From NCBI GenBank assembly GCA_029261965.1, contig JAJDAH010000380.1, forward strand, positions 1 through 64,000: 64,000 nt of DNA, written 5' to 3'. This stretch comes from Polyangiaceae bacterium (GTDB taxonomy: Bacteria; Myxococcota_A; Polyangia; Polyangiales; Polyangiaceae). The position numbers and the translations under genes are program-made. Below, piece after piece: positions 37,026 to 45,069 of the stretch; the stretch's first letter is position 1, and each line of letters opens with the position of its first letter. A model generated the notes under the pieces. That model had not been told where the DNA came from and made no database searches. It saw only the letters and a program-made list of their open reading frames with translations.

Positions 37026-38363
37026 ATGACGCTCGTTTCGCGAATCGCCCTGGCCGGCGTCGTCTCATCGGCGTTGGCCTGCGGACCCGTGGGCCTGCGC
37101 GAGCCGGACTGGCCGCCGACGGGCAAGAAGTGGTTCGATCGCGCTTCGGAGAGCTACCGCACTGGCGACATCGAGGACGCTCACTTGGCCGTGGTGAAGG
37201 CGCTCCGCGTCGTTCCCGATCGTGATGAGGTGCGACTGCTCGGCGCGCGCGTCGCGCTCGCCCAACTCGAGTTCGACGAGACGATTCGCCTCACCGAAGG
37301 ATTGGCGAGCACGGACGCTCGCGGCGTACGGGGGCGAGCACTGTGGTACGGCGGACAGCTCGAGCGCGCCGCCGACGAGCTCGACCAGTTGCTCGCAGAT
37401 CCCGAGGTTCGCGACCCTTGGGCTTCCGACATCGCCAAGCTCGCTCGCCGCGGCTCGGGGCGCACGCCGTTTCGCATGACTGGCGCGATGCTGGCGGCGG
37501 TCGAGATGCCGCGAGTGGCCGCCACATCGTTGATAGTGCCCTTGGAAGTGAACGGCGAGCAGGCGCTGGGTCTGATCGCCACCCGCATGGCCGAGGCGGT
37601 GGTCGACTCGAAGGCGGGGAGCGAGCCGGCCTGGGTGTCGCTCCGGTTCGGAGAGCGGGTCGAGGTGAAGGACGTTCCTGCGCTCGCCCAGGATCTGTCG
37701 GGGATCTCGCGCGAGCTCAACGCGCCGATCAAGATTCTCCTCGGCGTCAACTTGCTCAGGCATTTGCGACCCACGTTCGACTTTCGGGGCTCGCAATTCG
37801 TGGTGCGGAACTTCGATCCGCCGCCGCCGCCGGACGCGACGACCGTCAAGCTCAACTACGTCAAAGGCGGCGGCATGCTCATGCGCGGCGGCCTGGGCAG
37901 TCGTGATGGCGGTCCGGAGGGGGCGTTCCTCATCGACACGCTCATGACCTTCCCCATCGCGCTCGATGATGCCGGCTGGAAAAAGGCCGGCGTCGGGCTG
38001 TCGACCCTCGAGAGCGTGCCGAATCAAAGCTCGCTCAAGTACGGCCGCCTTCCGATGCTTCGAGTCGGGGCGTTCGAGCTACCCGAAGTGACCGGCGTGT
38101 ACGGTGCGCCGGTCCAGCAACTCGCCGACGGCCTCGAGATCGAGCTCGACGGTCTCGTCGGGTCGGGCCTGCTCGCGGAGTTTCGGGTCACCCTCGTCGA
38201 CGCGGGCCGCACGATGTGGCTCGAGCCGATGCCGATGGCGCCCGCGCTCGACCCGGCCAACCCGGCCGCTCCGGCTTCCGACGACGCTCCTGCGGGAGTT
38301 CCCGGCGGAGAGGGCGTGCCGGACTCCGACAAAAAGCCCGCGGCACCTGCTGAGAGCGGTTAG
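37026..38363 (+). CDS. Lipoprotein with degenerate retropepsin-like region
   Basis: This 445-residue lipoprotein has the lipobox SALAC. A TPR-like helical region lies at residues about 35-130. Two beta-rich segments follow that look like retropepsin-type aspartic proteinase halves, but the expected DTG triplets are absent (ATRMAEAVVDSKAG and FLIDTLMTFPIALD). A Pro/Ala-rich tail ends the protein. It is likely an inactive homologue used for binding (inference). The stop is 13 bases before coaD. Confidence 0.7.
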   Translation: MTLVSRIALAGVVSSALACGPVGLREPDWPPTGKKWFDRASESYRTGDIEDAHLAVVKALRVVPDRDEVRLLGARVALAQLEFDETIRLTEGLASTDARGVRGRALWYGGQLERAADELDQLLADPEVRDPWASDIAKLARRGSGRTPFRMTGAMLAAVEMPRVAATSLIVPLEVNGEQALGLIATRMAEAVVDSKAGSEPAWVSLRFGERVEVKDVPALAQDLSGISRELNAPIKILLGVNLLRHLRPTFDFRGSQFVVRNFDPPPPPDATTVKLNYVKGGGMLMRGGLGSRDGGPEGAFLIDTLMTFPIALDDAGWKKAGVGLSTLESVPNQSSLKYGRLPMLRVGAFELPEVTGVYGAPVQQLADGLEIELDGLVGSGLLAEFRVTLVDAGRTMWLEPMPMAPALDPANPAAPASDDAPAGVPGGEGVPDSDKKPAAPAESG

Positions 38364-38376
38364 GCTCGCGCGCGAG

Positions 38377-38871
38377 ATGAGTGGCGCTCAAATCGCGATC
38401 TACGCCGGAAGCTTCGACCCGCCCACCAACGGTCACCTCGACCTCATCGACCGAGCTTCGAAGCTTTTTCCTCGGGTCGTCGTCGCGGTCGGCATCCACC
38501 CGACCAGAGTCTCACTGTTCAGCGTGGAGGAGCGCCTAGAGCTGCTCAAAAAAATCAGCCGACCCTTCGGCAATGTCGAAGTCGACTCCTTCTCCGGCTT
38601 GCTGATCGATTTCGGTGAGCGGCTCGGCGCCAGGGTCATCGTTCGAGGTCTGCGCGCGGCAACCGACTTCGAGTACGAGCTTCAAATTGCCCACGCCAAC
38701 GCCGATCTGCGCCCCGAGATCGATACGGTGTTTCTGCCCACGCGCACGAACTACGGCTTCATTTCGGCCTCTCTCGTTCGTGAAATCGCGAGCCACGGCG
38801 GTGATGTGACGCGTTATGCGCCCGGCGTCGTCTGCGAGGCGCTGGAGACGAAGTTCGACCGGAAGAGCTAG
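38377..38871 (+). CDS. coaD: Phosphopantetheine adenylyltransferase
   Basis: This 164-residue enzyme has the nucleotidyltransferase signature YAGSFDPPTNGHLDLI (H20 in the TNGH motif), RGLRAATDFEYELQIAHAN and NYGFISASLVREIA. It transfers AMP to 4'-phosphopantetheine in coenzyme A synthesis. The length matches the family. Confidence 0.96.
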   Translation: MSGAQIAIYAGSFDPPTNGHLDLIDRASKLFPRVVVAVGIHPTRVSLFSVEERLELLKKISRPFGNVEVDSFSGLLIDFGERLGARVIVRGLRAATDFEYELQIAHANADLRPEIDTVFLPTRTNYGFISASLVREIASHGGDVTRYAPGVVCEALETKFDRKS

Positions 38872-38958
38872 CGGTTCACCCCCCGCGGAGGGGGTCGCCG
38901 AAATCGTACATGGGCGTTCGATTGAGTCGAGGGCGTGGTCGTCGTCATGGCTGGGGTT

Positions 38959-38964
38959 TACAAT
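38959..38964 (+). promoter_or_regulatory. TACAAT -10 box placed for leaderless transcription
   Basis: TACAAT ends six bases before the ATG at 38971, so transcription would begin at or next to the start codon. No Shine-Dalgarno site is present. The -35 region is weak. Confidence 0.45.
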
Positions 38965-38970
38965 CGGCAC

Positions 38971-39981
38971 ATGAGTAGGACTTGGCTGTTGGACCACGCC
39001 CGCGTTTTGTCTTTCTTCGTCGGAGGTCTCGCTCTCGCCTGCGGTGGTAGCGACCCGGCCGAAGGTGACGGCACGGCCGGTGGAGCCGGGAGCGGCGCCG
39101 CGAGCAACGGCGGTAGCGGTGCAGCGGGCAACGGCGGGTCCGGCGGCGGCACGGCCGGCAACGGCGGCACGGGCGGAGGCAACGTCGGCGCCGACTGGGA
39201 GACGTTGCTCTCGGGAGATTGGAGCTTGGCCTCCGGCTCGGAGAACTATCAGTGCGTGCGAAAGACGATGACCGAGGATGTCTTCATCGCCGGATTCGAT
39301 CCGATCGCCCCGCTTGGCACGCATCACACCGTGCTGTCGATAGGCGACGTATCGGGGCCGGACGGTATCGAGCCCTGCGGCCCGGGCACGAACAACGGTA
39401 CGTCGCTTTTTGGCGCCGGCGTCGGCACGAATCTGCTCGAGTTTCCCGCAGGGGTCGCCGTTCGGATATCGGCGGGTCAGCAGCTGATGCTGAATCTGCA
39501 CCTGTTCAACGTCGCCGCCGACACGCTGACCGGCACGTCGGGAGTGAGCGTGCGGCGCGTCGCCCCCGAGGACGTCGAGAACGAAGCCCAGGTCATGCTC
39601 ATGGGGCCGTTCAACATCGCGATTCCGCCGATGCAGGAGGCCACTGTGCAAGGTGGGTGCACTCAGGAAGGGGCAACCACGCTTTTTGCGATTCAGCCGC
39701 ACATGCATCAAATCGGGTCGCACATGAGGGTCGTCGCCGAGAGCTCGATCGACGGGGACATCGTGATTCACGACGAACCCTTCGATTTCGATCGGCAAGA
39801 GGTTCACTTGATCGATCCGGTCCGCATGGCGGCCGGCGACTTCGTCTCGGTCGAGTGCACCTGGCAGAACCCGACGTCGAGCTTCGTGACCTTCGGCGAC
39901 AGCTCGACGCAGGAAATGTGCTTTGGCGTCGTCTATCGCTACCCGAAGGTCGGCCAGCGAAAGCTCATTTGTCCGAACTGA
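38971..39981 (+). CDS. Dicopper peptidylglycine-monooxygenase-like lipoprotein
   Basis: This 336-residue lipoprotein has the lipobox LALAC and a Gly/Ser/Ala linker (residues about 30-70). The core shows candidate copper ligands in the order known from peptidylglycine alpha-hydroxylating monooxygenase. For the first site these are H118-H119 (THHTVLS) and H177 (LNLHLFN); for the second, H244 and H246 (PHMHQIG) and M316 (QEMCF). The spacing is nearly that of the animal enzyme (70 residues between the last two ligand groups). The copper type II ascorbate-dependent monooxygenases hydroxylate C-H bonds. The substrate here is unknown. Confidence 0.82.
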   Translation: MSRTWLLDHARVLSFFVGGLALACGGSDPAEGDGTAGGAGSGAASNGGSGAAGNGGSGGGTAGNGGTGGGNVGADWETLLSGDWSLASGSENYQCVRKTMTEDVFIAGFDPIAPLGTHHTVLSIGDVSGPDGIEPCGPGTNNGTSLFGAGVGTNLLEFPAGVAVRISAGQQLMLNLHLFNVAADTLTGTSGVSVRRVAPEDVENEAQVMLMGPFNIAIPPMQEATVQGGCTQEGATTLFAIQPHMHQIGSHMRVVAESSIDGDIVIHDEPFDFDRQEVHLIDPVRMAAGDFVSVECTWQNPTSSFVTFGDSSTQEMCFGVVYRYPKVGQRKLICPN

Positions 39982-41059
39982 CCCCGGCTTCGTCCGCCGT
40001 CGTCACGCCGTAGGTCGCCCAGGGCGTCGGCATGAACAGCGCCACGAAGAGCGCGAGGGTGAACCAGCCCACGATCTTTCTCCCTCGAGTGAGCTCGCCG
40101 GGTCCCGTTGGGGGGTGGGTGTCACCAATTCGCGATAGCCACCCGATGAGCCCGAGTAGCAGAAACCACATGAACCAGAAGAACGAGTTGCCGATGACGA
40201 CCGCACGTGGAGTTTCCGCTTCGCCGAGCACCACTGGGACGCCGAACTTCAGCAGGTTGTAGAGCACGATCGCCAGGAGCGCGTAGCGGATGACTCGCCC
40301 GATTTGGTTCTGGACAGGGCCGAGCAGCGCGTAGGCGACGTGTCCGCCATCGAGCTGGCCCCAGGGCACTAGATTCAGCATCGTGATGAGAAGGCCCACC
40401 CAGCCGGCGACTGCGGTCGGATGGATCGACACGTCATGCCCCTCGGGGATCGGTCCGACCACCAGCCACTTGAGCAGCATGTACAGCAAGCTCTCACCCT
40501 CTTGCATGTAGCTCGCCGGTAGCTCACCGACTTCGGAGAGCGACAGCCCGATGAGCAGGACCGGCACCGCGACGACCATTCCGGCGAGGGGTCCCGCCGC
40601 GCCAATGTCGAGGAGCGCGTTGCGGCTCACGATGCGCTCGCGAAACGCGATCACCGCCCCGAGGGTGCCAAAAGGGCTCACGAATGGCAGCGGCAGGAAA
40701 TACGGCAAGGAGGCGTCGACGCCGTGGATGCGTGCGGCGATCCAGTGGCCGAACTCGTGAAAGAGCAGGATGGTGAGCAGCGGCACCGCAAACACCCAAC
40801 CGCGCGGCAGCTCGTCTAGACGAGCCAACGTTTCGCGGAAGGTCGCCGCCGGGGGGGCGTCGCCGACCGTCCAGACGAACGCGCCGACGTAGAACACGCT
40901 CAGCGTGGTGAGCACGAACAAGATCAGGTTGGTTCGCCACTCGATCGGCGCCGGCTTTCGGGGCCCGCGTTCGCTCGGCAATGGGCCGGGCACGTCCGGG
41001 CCTTCGCCAAACGCTGGCTGAGGAAAGCTGCCGCGGCCTCGGTTCGAGCTATCGGTCAT
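39965..41059 (-). CDS. Site-2-protease-type (M50) membrane metalloprotease
   Basis: This 364-residue protein has several transmembrane helices. The zinc motif HEFGH is at residues 101-105 inside a hydrophobic segment, and the second motif NLVPWGQLDGG supplies the third ligand aspartate. The 40-residue N-terminus is cytoplasmic and proline-rich. This enzyme type cleaves substrates in the membrane, often in sigma-factor signalling. It overlaps the SctL-like gene by 11 bases and is the last gene of the operon. It overlaps the convergent lipoprotein gene by 17 bases. Confidence 0.93.
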   Translation of the reverse strand: MTDSSNRGRGSFPQPAFGEGPDVPGPLPSERGPRKPAPIEWRTNLILFVLTTLSVFYVGAFVWTVGDAPPAATFRETLARLDELPRGWVFAVPLLTILLFHEFGHWIAARIHGVDASLPYFLPLPFVSPFGTLGAVIAFRERIVSRNALLDIGAAGPLAGMVVAVPVLLIGLSLSEVGELPASYMQEGESLLYMLLKWLVVGPIPEGHDVSIHPTAVAGWVGLLITMLNLVPWGQLDGGHVAYALLGPVQNQIGRVIRYALLAIVLYNLLKFGVPVVLGEAETPRAVVIGNSFFWFMWFLLLGLIGWLSRIGDTHPPTGPGELTRGRKIVGWFTLALFVALFMPTPWATYGVTTADEAGVSSDK

Positions 41060-41717
41060 CTTCCAGAGATTCGCGGAGCTTCTTGGCGAGCCGATCGAGC
41101 TGTGGCGCGAGACTGGCGTCGAGCACACCGATTTCGGTGTCCAATCGAAGGCTGCCCCGGGCCCGTTCGGGGTCGGGGTGGATCTCGACGAGCTGGCCGT
41201 CGAGGCCGAGGCTCGCCAGCGAACGCTCGAGATCGACGGCGTCCTCGGGATGCGCCGCGATGCCGATTCGCCGGGCCCCCTTGGCCTCGCTCAGCGCTTG
41301 TTTGGCCAGATCGACGATTCGCGACGGGTCGAGGCGAAGTTCTTCGCCAAGCAGCCTCTCGGCGAGCACTCGCGCGAGGCTCACGGCGCGGTCGAGCGAG
41401 CGCTCATCGGCGCGCCCCTCGAGATCGGCGAGCCGCACGGCCTTCGCCGCCAGAGCGGCTACGGCATCGGCACGGCCCTGCTCCTCCGCGCTCAGCCGGA
41501 TCGTCGCCGCCTCTTTCGCGGCCTCGTGCTTCAGCTTTTCGGCTTGCGCGGTAGCTTCTTGCACGATCTGTCGCGCGCGGTCGGCGGCCTCGACGACGAC
41601 GCGAGGTTCCGCTCTGCCTCGGGGGGTTCGTGACGACTGCGGTGTTGTCGACGTTCGGCTCGTTTCGCCGATTTCGTCGCGCTTGATGACTCTTCCGAGC
41701 TTCATCGGATCCGCCAT
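41049..41717 (-). CDS. FliH/SctL (YscL/HrpE)-like protein
   Basis: This 222-residue protein has a long alanine/glutamate-rich coiled coil in the middle (residues about 45-110, ARQIVQEATAQAEKLKHEAAK). The C-terminal globular domain has HPEDAVDLERSL, VEIHPDPERARGSLRLDTEIG and DASLAPQLDRLAKKL, the pattern of flagellar FliH and type III secretion stator proteins. These regulate the export ATPase. No ATPase, ring or export-gate gene lies in the window, so this is an orphan here. It overlaps neighbours on both sides. Confidence 0.83.
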   Translation of the reverse strand: MADPMKLGRVIKRDEIGETSRTSTTPQSSRTPRGRAEPRVVVEAADRARQIVQEATAQAEKLKHEAAKEAATIRLSAEEQGRADAVAALAAKAVRLADLEGRADERSLDRAVSLARVLAERLLGEELRLDPSRIVDLAKQALSEAKGARRIGIAAHPEDAVDLERSLASLGLDGQLVEIHPDPERARGSLRLDTEIGVLDASLAPQLDRLAKKLRESLEDDR

Positions 41718-41923
41718 GCTTCCACGGAGGTGACGATCTTCGCGACCTCGGCAGCGAGCACGGCGGCTTTGGCCCGCCTGTCCGGGTTCTGGAGGCCTCG
41801 AACGAGCGTGTTGGCTGCCGCGCTAGGCGCCCTCAGCGGCTCTGTGAGCTCGTTGTTGCGCCGATCGAGCAAATAGCTCGTGGCGACGAACGAGCGTTCG
41901 AGCTCCACCGACAGGCCGCTCAT
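41702..41923 (-). CDS. Small operon protein, function unknown
   Basis: This 73-residue helical protein begins MSGLSVELERSFVATSYLLDRR and ends in a helix EVAKIVTSVEAW. The start overlaps the stop of the hydrolase gene (ATGA) and the 3' end overlaps the SctL-like gene by 16 bases, strong evidence for coupled translation. No family is recognised; it may be a partner of the SctL-like protein (inference). Confidence 0.68.
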   Translation of the reverse strand: MSGLSVELERSFVATSYLLDRRNNELTEPLRAPSAAANTLVRGLQNPDRRAKAAVLAAEVAKIVTSVEAWRIR

Positions 41924-42780
41924 GATGCGCTCGTCGCCTCCGTCGCGACGTAGCGGTCGCCGTCACGCGTCGCCCGGCCGTCTTCCTCCAACTTGATGAG
42001 ATGTGCGCGGATGCTGAGCGCGGCGAGGGGCCAAGCGACCTTCGGCGTGTCGTCGTAGGCCCGCGGCAGCAGGTCTCCGGGCTCGGCGCCGGAGCTGCCG
42101 GCGGCTTCGAGCGCGGCCAACACTTTCGCTTCGCGCATGCCTCGGTGCCGAATGTAGGTGTGAAATAGCTTCTCGGGCTGCTCGATAGGCTCGCCGTGGG
42201 CGGGCAGCGCTACCCTCGCGCCCAGGGTTTTGAGCCGCGCGAGCTGCTCGAGGTACGTGCGCATGTGCCCGTCTTCCGGGCCGATGAGAATCGTTCCGGC
42301 GCTGGCCACCATGTCGCCGACGACGACGTGGCCGCTCTGTCGCTCGAACAGGCAGAGATGGCCGGCGGCGTGCCCTGGGGTGTGCAGCACCTCCCACTTC
42401 TGCGGGGTGGGCCCGTCGAGCACGAGCTCGTCGCCGTCCGAGAGGAGACGAGCGATGTCGAGTCGCGGCAGCCTCTTTGCCGTCTCGGCGTGGGCCCACA
42501 GGGGCAAACCGAGCTCCTGCGAAAGCAGCTCGGCACCTCCGACGTGGTCCACGTGGTGGTGGGTCATGAACACGGCCCGGAGCTCGCGACCTTTCGACAC
42601 GAGCGACCGGGCCCACTCGACCCACTCGCGCTGCTCGTCCTCGTAGGGTGTGGCGGGTTCGACGAGGACCACTTCGCGCTCGCCGAGGGCGTAGCTGTTG
42701 GTGTGCGTCGCAGGGGGCAGCGTCGGCGTGCGGGCGGCAAAGCCGTGCACGCCGGCTCCGATGTCGCGGGGGCGGAGCAT
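41920..42780 (-). CDS. Metallo-beta-lactamase-fold hydrolase
   Basis: This 286-residue protein has the zinc motif THHHVDHVGG, further ligands in HTPGHAAGHL and VVGDMVASAG, and a C-terminal helical domain (winged-helix-like). This layout matches LACTB2/glyoxalase-II-type hydrolases, many of which act on thioesters or RNA. ATG at 42780 is used. The upstream extension to 44655 reads antisense-like through the thiolase gene and is not real. It overlaps the next gene at ATGA. Confidence 0.9.
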   Translation of the reverse strand: MLRPRDIGAGVHGFAARTPTLPPATHTNSYALGEREVVLVEPATPYEDEQREWVEWARSLVSKGRELRAVFMTHHHVDHVGGAELLSQELGLPLWAHAETAKRLPRLDIARLLSDGDELVLDGPTPQKWEVLHTPGHAAGHLCLFERQSGHVVVGDMVASAGTILIGPEDGHMRTYLEQLARLKTLGARVALPAHGEPIEQPEKLFHTYIRHRGMREAKVLAALEAAGSSGAEPGDLLPRAYDDTPKVAWPLAALSIRAHLIKLEEDGRATRDGDRYVATEATSAS

Positions 42781-42791
42781 GATTCTCGATA

Positions 42792-42847
42792 GGGCTCTCG
42801 GGTCTGGGCTCTCGGGTCTGGGCTCTCGGGTCGGGGCTCTCGCGTCT
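42792..42847. repeat. Four tandem 14-bp units between thiolase and hydrolase genes
   Basis: The unit GGGCTCTCGGGTCT occurs four times (42792, 42806, 42820, 42834); the first two are identical and the last two differ by one base each. The tract fills the gap between the thiolase stop and the hydrolase start and touches the stop codon. Confidence 0.9.
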
Positions 42848-44042
42848 AGGCGCGCTCGACGACGACGGCGACCGCTTCTCCGCCGCCGATGCAGAGCGTT
42901 GCTAGTCCCCGTTTGGCGCTTTGATCCTTCATTGCAAAAAGCAGCGTGGTCAGGATGCGGGCTCCGGAGCAGCCGATGGGGTGCCCGAGCGCTACGGCGC
43001 CACCGCGCACGTTCACCTTGGCCGGATCCAAGCTGGCGAGCCGGCTGCACGCCATCGCGACGCACGAGAACGCTTCGTTGATTTCCCAGAGATCGATGTC
43101 GTCGGTTTTCAGGCCGAGACGTTCGAGGGTCACATCTATCGCTTTGGCGGGCGCGGTCGTGAACCACTCGGGGGCTTGGGCTGCGCTGCCGTAGCCGACG
43201 ATGCGCGCGAGCGGCTCGAGGCCGTGTTTCTCGACCGCTTCTTCCGTGGCCAGCACGAGTGCGGCAGCCCCGTCGTTGATGCTCGATGCGTTGGCCGCGG
43301 TCACGGTGCCGTCCTTTTTGAACGCCGGGCGAAGCTTGCCGAACTTGCTCGGGTCGCCGCGGCCCGGCTCTTCGTCCTGCTCGACGACTACGGGGTCGCC
43401 CTTGCGCTGGGGAACCTGAACTTCGACGATTTCCGAGCGAAACAGCCCTTCCTTCTGCGCGTGAATCGCCCGCCGGTAGCTCTCCCGGGCGAAGTCGTCT
43501 TGAGCTTCTCTGGTGAGCTCGTACTTCTCGGCGCACATCTCGCCGGCGTTGCCCATGTGGAAGTCGTTGTAGGGATCCCACAGGCCGTCGAAGATCATCC
43601 CGTCGACGACCTTGCCGTCCCCCATGCGATATCCGGTGCGCGCCTTGTCGAGGTAGTAGGGGACCTGACTCATCGCCTCCATGCCGCCCGCCACGGCGAT
43701 GTGCCCGTCGCCGAGCAGGAGTGTCTTCGTCCCGAAGACGACCGCCTGAAGCCCCGAGCCGCAGACCTTGCTGACGGTCGTGGTCGGCACGGTGTTGGGG
43801 ATTTTGGCGCCGAGGGATGCTTGACGCGCCGGCGCCTGTCCGATGCCCGCGCTCAGGACGTTGCCCATGAACACTTCGTCGACCTGGCCGGGTTCGATCT
43901 TCGCGCGTTCGAGGGCGGCACCGATGGCGACGGATCCTAGAGAGGGTGCCGACGAGCTCGATAGCACTCCGAGATAGCTCCCGATGGGCGTGCGAGCGGC
44001 GCTCACGACGTAGACCGCTGACTGAGGGTTCTGAGATGCCAT
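42846..44042 (-). CDS. Acetyl-CoA acetyltransferase (thiolase)
   Basis: This 398-residue thiolase has the first catalytic cysteine C94 in VSKVCGSGLQA, NASSINDGAAALV, the NEAFS motif, and the active-site histidine in GGAVALGHPIGCSGAR. A late cysteine lies in LCIGGGEAVAVV. It condenses or cleaves acyl-CoA with CoA. The start ATG at 44042 is preceded by GAGGAG. It is the first gene of the operon leading to the hydrolase, SctL-like and protease genes; 65 bases and the tandem repeat separate it from the second gene. Confidence 0.95.
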   Translation of the reverse strand: MASQNPQSAVYVVSAARTPIGSYLGVLSSSSAPSLGSVAIGAALERAKIEPGQVDEVFMGNVLSAGIGQAPARQASLGAKIPNTVPTTTVSKVCGSGLQAVVFGTKTLLLGDGHIAVAGGMEAMSQVPYYLDKARTGYRMGDGKVVDGMIFDGLWDPYNDFHMGNAGEMCAEKYELTREAQDDFARESYRRAIHAQKEGLFRSEIVEVQVPQRKGDPVVVEQDEEPGRGDPSKFGKLRPAFKKDGTVTAANASSINDGAAALVLATEEAVEKHGLEPLARIVGYGSAAQAPEWFTTAPAKAIDVTLERLGLKTDDIDLWEINEAFSCVAMACSRLASLDPAKVNVRGGAVALGHPIGCSGARILTTLLFAMKDQSAKRGLATLCIGGGEAVAVVVERA

Positions 44043-44181
44043 GGGGTTCTCCTCGCGGGACCGAGAGTGGGAGATAGCCCGCTCGCTGGTCGACCGCCAG
44101 CCTCCCGGTATTGCGGTCTGCCGCCTTCATGGCCCCTCCCGAGGTCGCCGGGCCCCGGGCTAAACGGGTAGGCTCCCGGAC

Positions 44182-45045
44182 GTGCGCACCGGCCAACGAA
44201 GCACCACGAGCGACTTGGTTGCCGCGCTCCGCGCCATCTACAGCGAGGTCGGGCCCCATCTGAACGTTGCCGAGGATCCACTCGCGGTCGACTTGCTGGC
44301 GCCGCCACTGTCGCTCCTGGCTAGGGCACTGTCGTCTTCCGCGCTCGCCGCGGGGGTCACCCACCGTGTTTTGAGCATGGCGACCTTCGGCCTCAGCCCA
44401 GGAGTGGCCCTGCGCACGGCGAAGATCGACGACGTCGTTCGCGCGGCCGTCGACGAGGGAATCGAGCAGATGGTCGTGCTCGGCGCTGGCCTCGATGCTC
44501 GGGCGTGGCGACTGCCGGAGCTCGGCGAGGCGGTGGTGTTCGAGCTCGACTTTCCGGCGACTCAACAGTTCAAACGCGAGCACGTGCGCGCGATCCAGCC
44601 CCTCGCGAAGGAAGTCCGCTTCTGTCCCATCGACTTCGAAACCGACACCATCCAAGAGGTGCTCGGCGCCGGCGGTTTCGACGAAACGGTGCCAAGCGTT
44701 TGGATCTGGGAGGGCGTGACGATGTATCTGACGATGCCCGCCATCGAAGCCACTCTCAATGCGATTTCCGCTCTGGCGACGAGCAAGAGCCGGCTCGTCT
44801 TGACCTACGTGCCCCCGGACTACGGTCCGGCGTGGATGCAGAAGCTCTCGGTGTTGTTCAGAGCCGTGGGCGAAGAGCTTCGCGGGTTCATGAGCAGCCG
44901 CGACATCGAACGAATGCTCGAAGCGCGCGGCTTTCGCTTGGGGAGCAACGAAACCTCCCCGGACATCGCGGCTCGGCTTTGGCCGCCGAGCGAGCAGAAA
45001 CGCGTCGGCGACTTCGAACGAGTCGCCGATGCGACCAAGATCTGA
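44182..45045 (+). CDS. SAM-dependent methyltransferase, PPM1/LCMT-like
   Basis: This 287-residue protein (GTG start) has the SAM motif QMVVLGAGLDARAWRLP, then FELDFP and WIWEGVTMYL, the pattern of the TIGR00027/LCMT-like family often found in actinobacteria and myxobacteria. The target is unknown. It is divergent from the thiolase operon. Confidence 0.87.
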   Translation: MRTGQRSTTSDLVAALRAIYSEVGPHLNVAEDPLAVDLLAPPLSLLARALSSSALAAGVTHRVLSMATFGLSPGVALRTAKIDDVVRAAVDEGIEQMVVLGAGLDARAWRLPELGEAVVFELDFPATQQFKREHVRAIQPLAKEVRFCPIDFETDTIQEVLGAGGFDETVPSVWIWEGVTMYLTMPAIEATLNAISALATSKSRLVLTYVPPDYGPAWMQKLSVLFRAVGEELRGFMSSRDIERMLEARGFRLGSNETSPDIAARLWPPSEQKRVGDFERVADATKI

Positions 45046-45069
45046 ACGCGGTCTGGCGCGAGCGAGGGT

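Noticed and set aside
42781-44655. Upstream extension of the MBL hydrolase frame
   Set aside because: It runs out of frame through the thiolase gene and reads as low-complexity Arg-rich sequence; the hydrolase starts at 42780.
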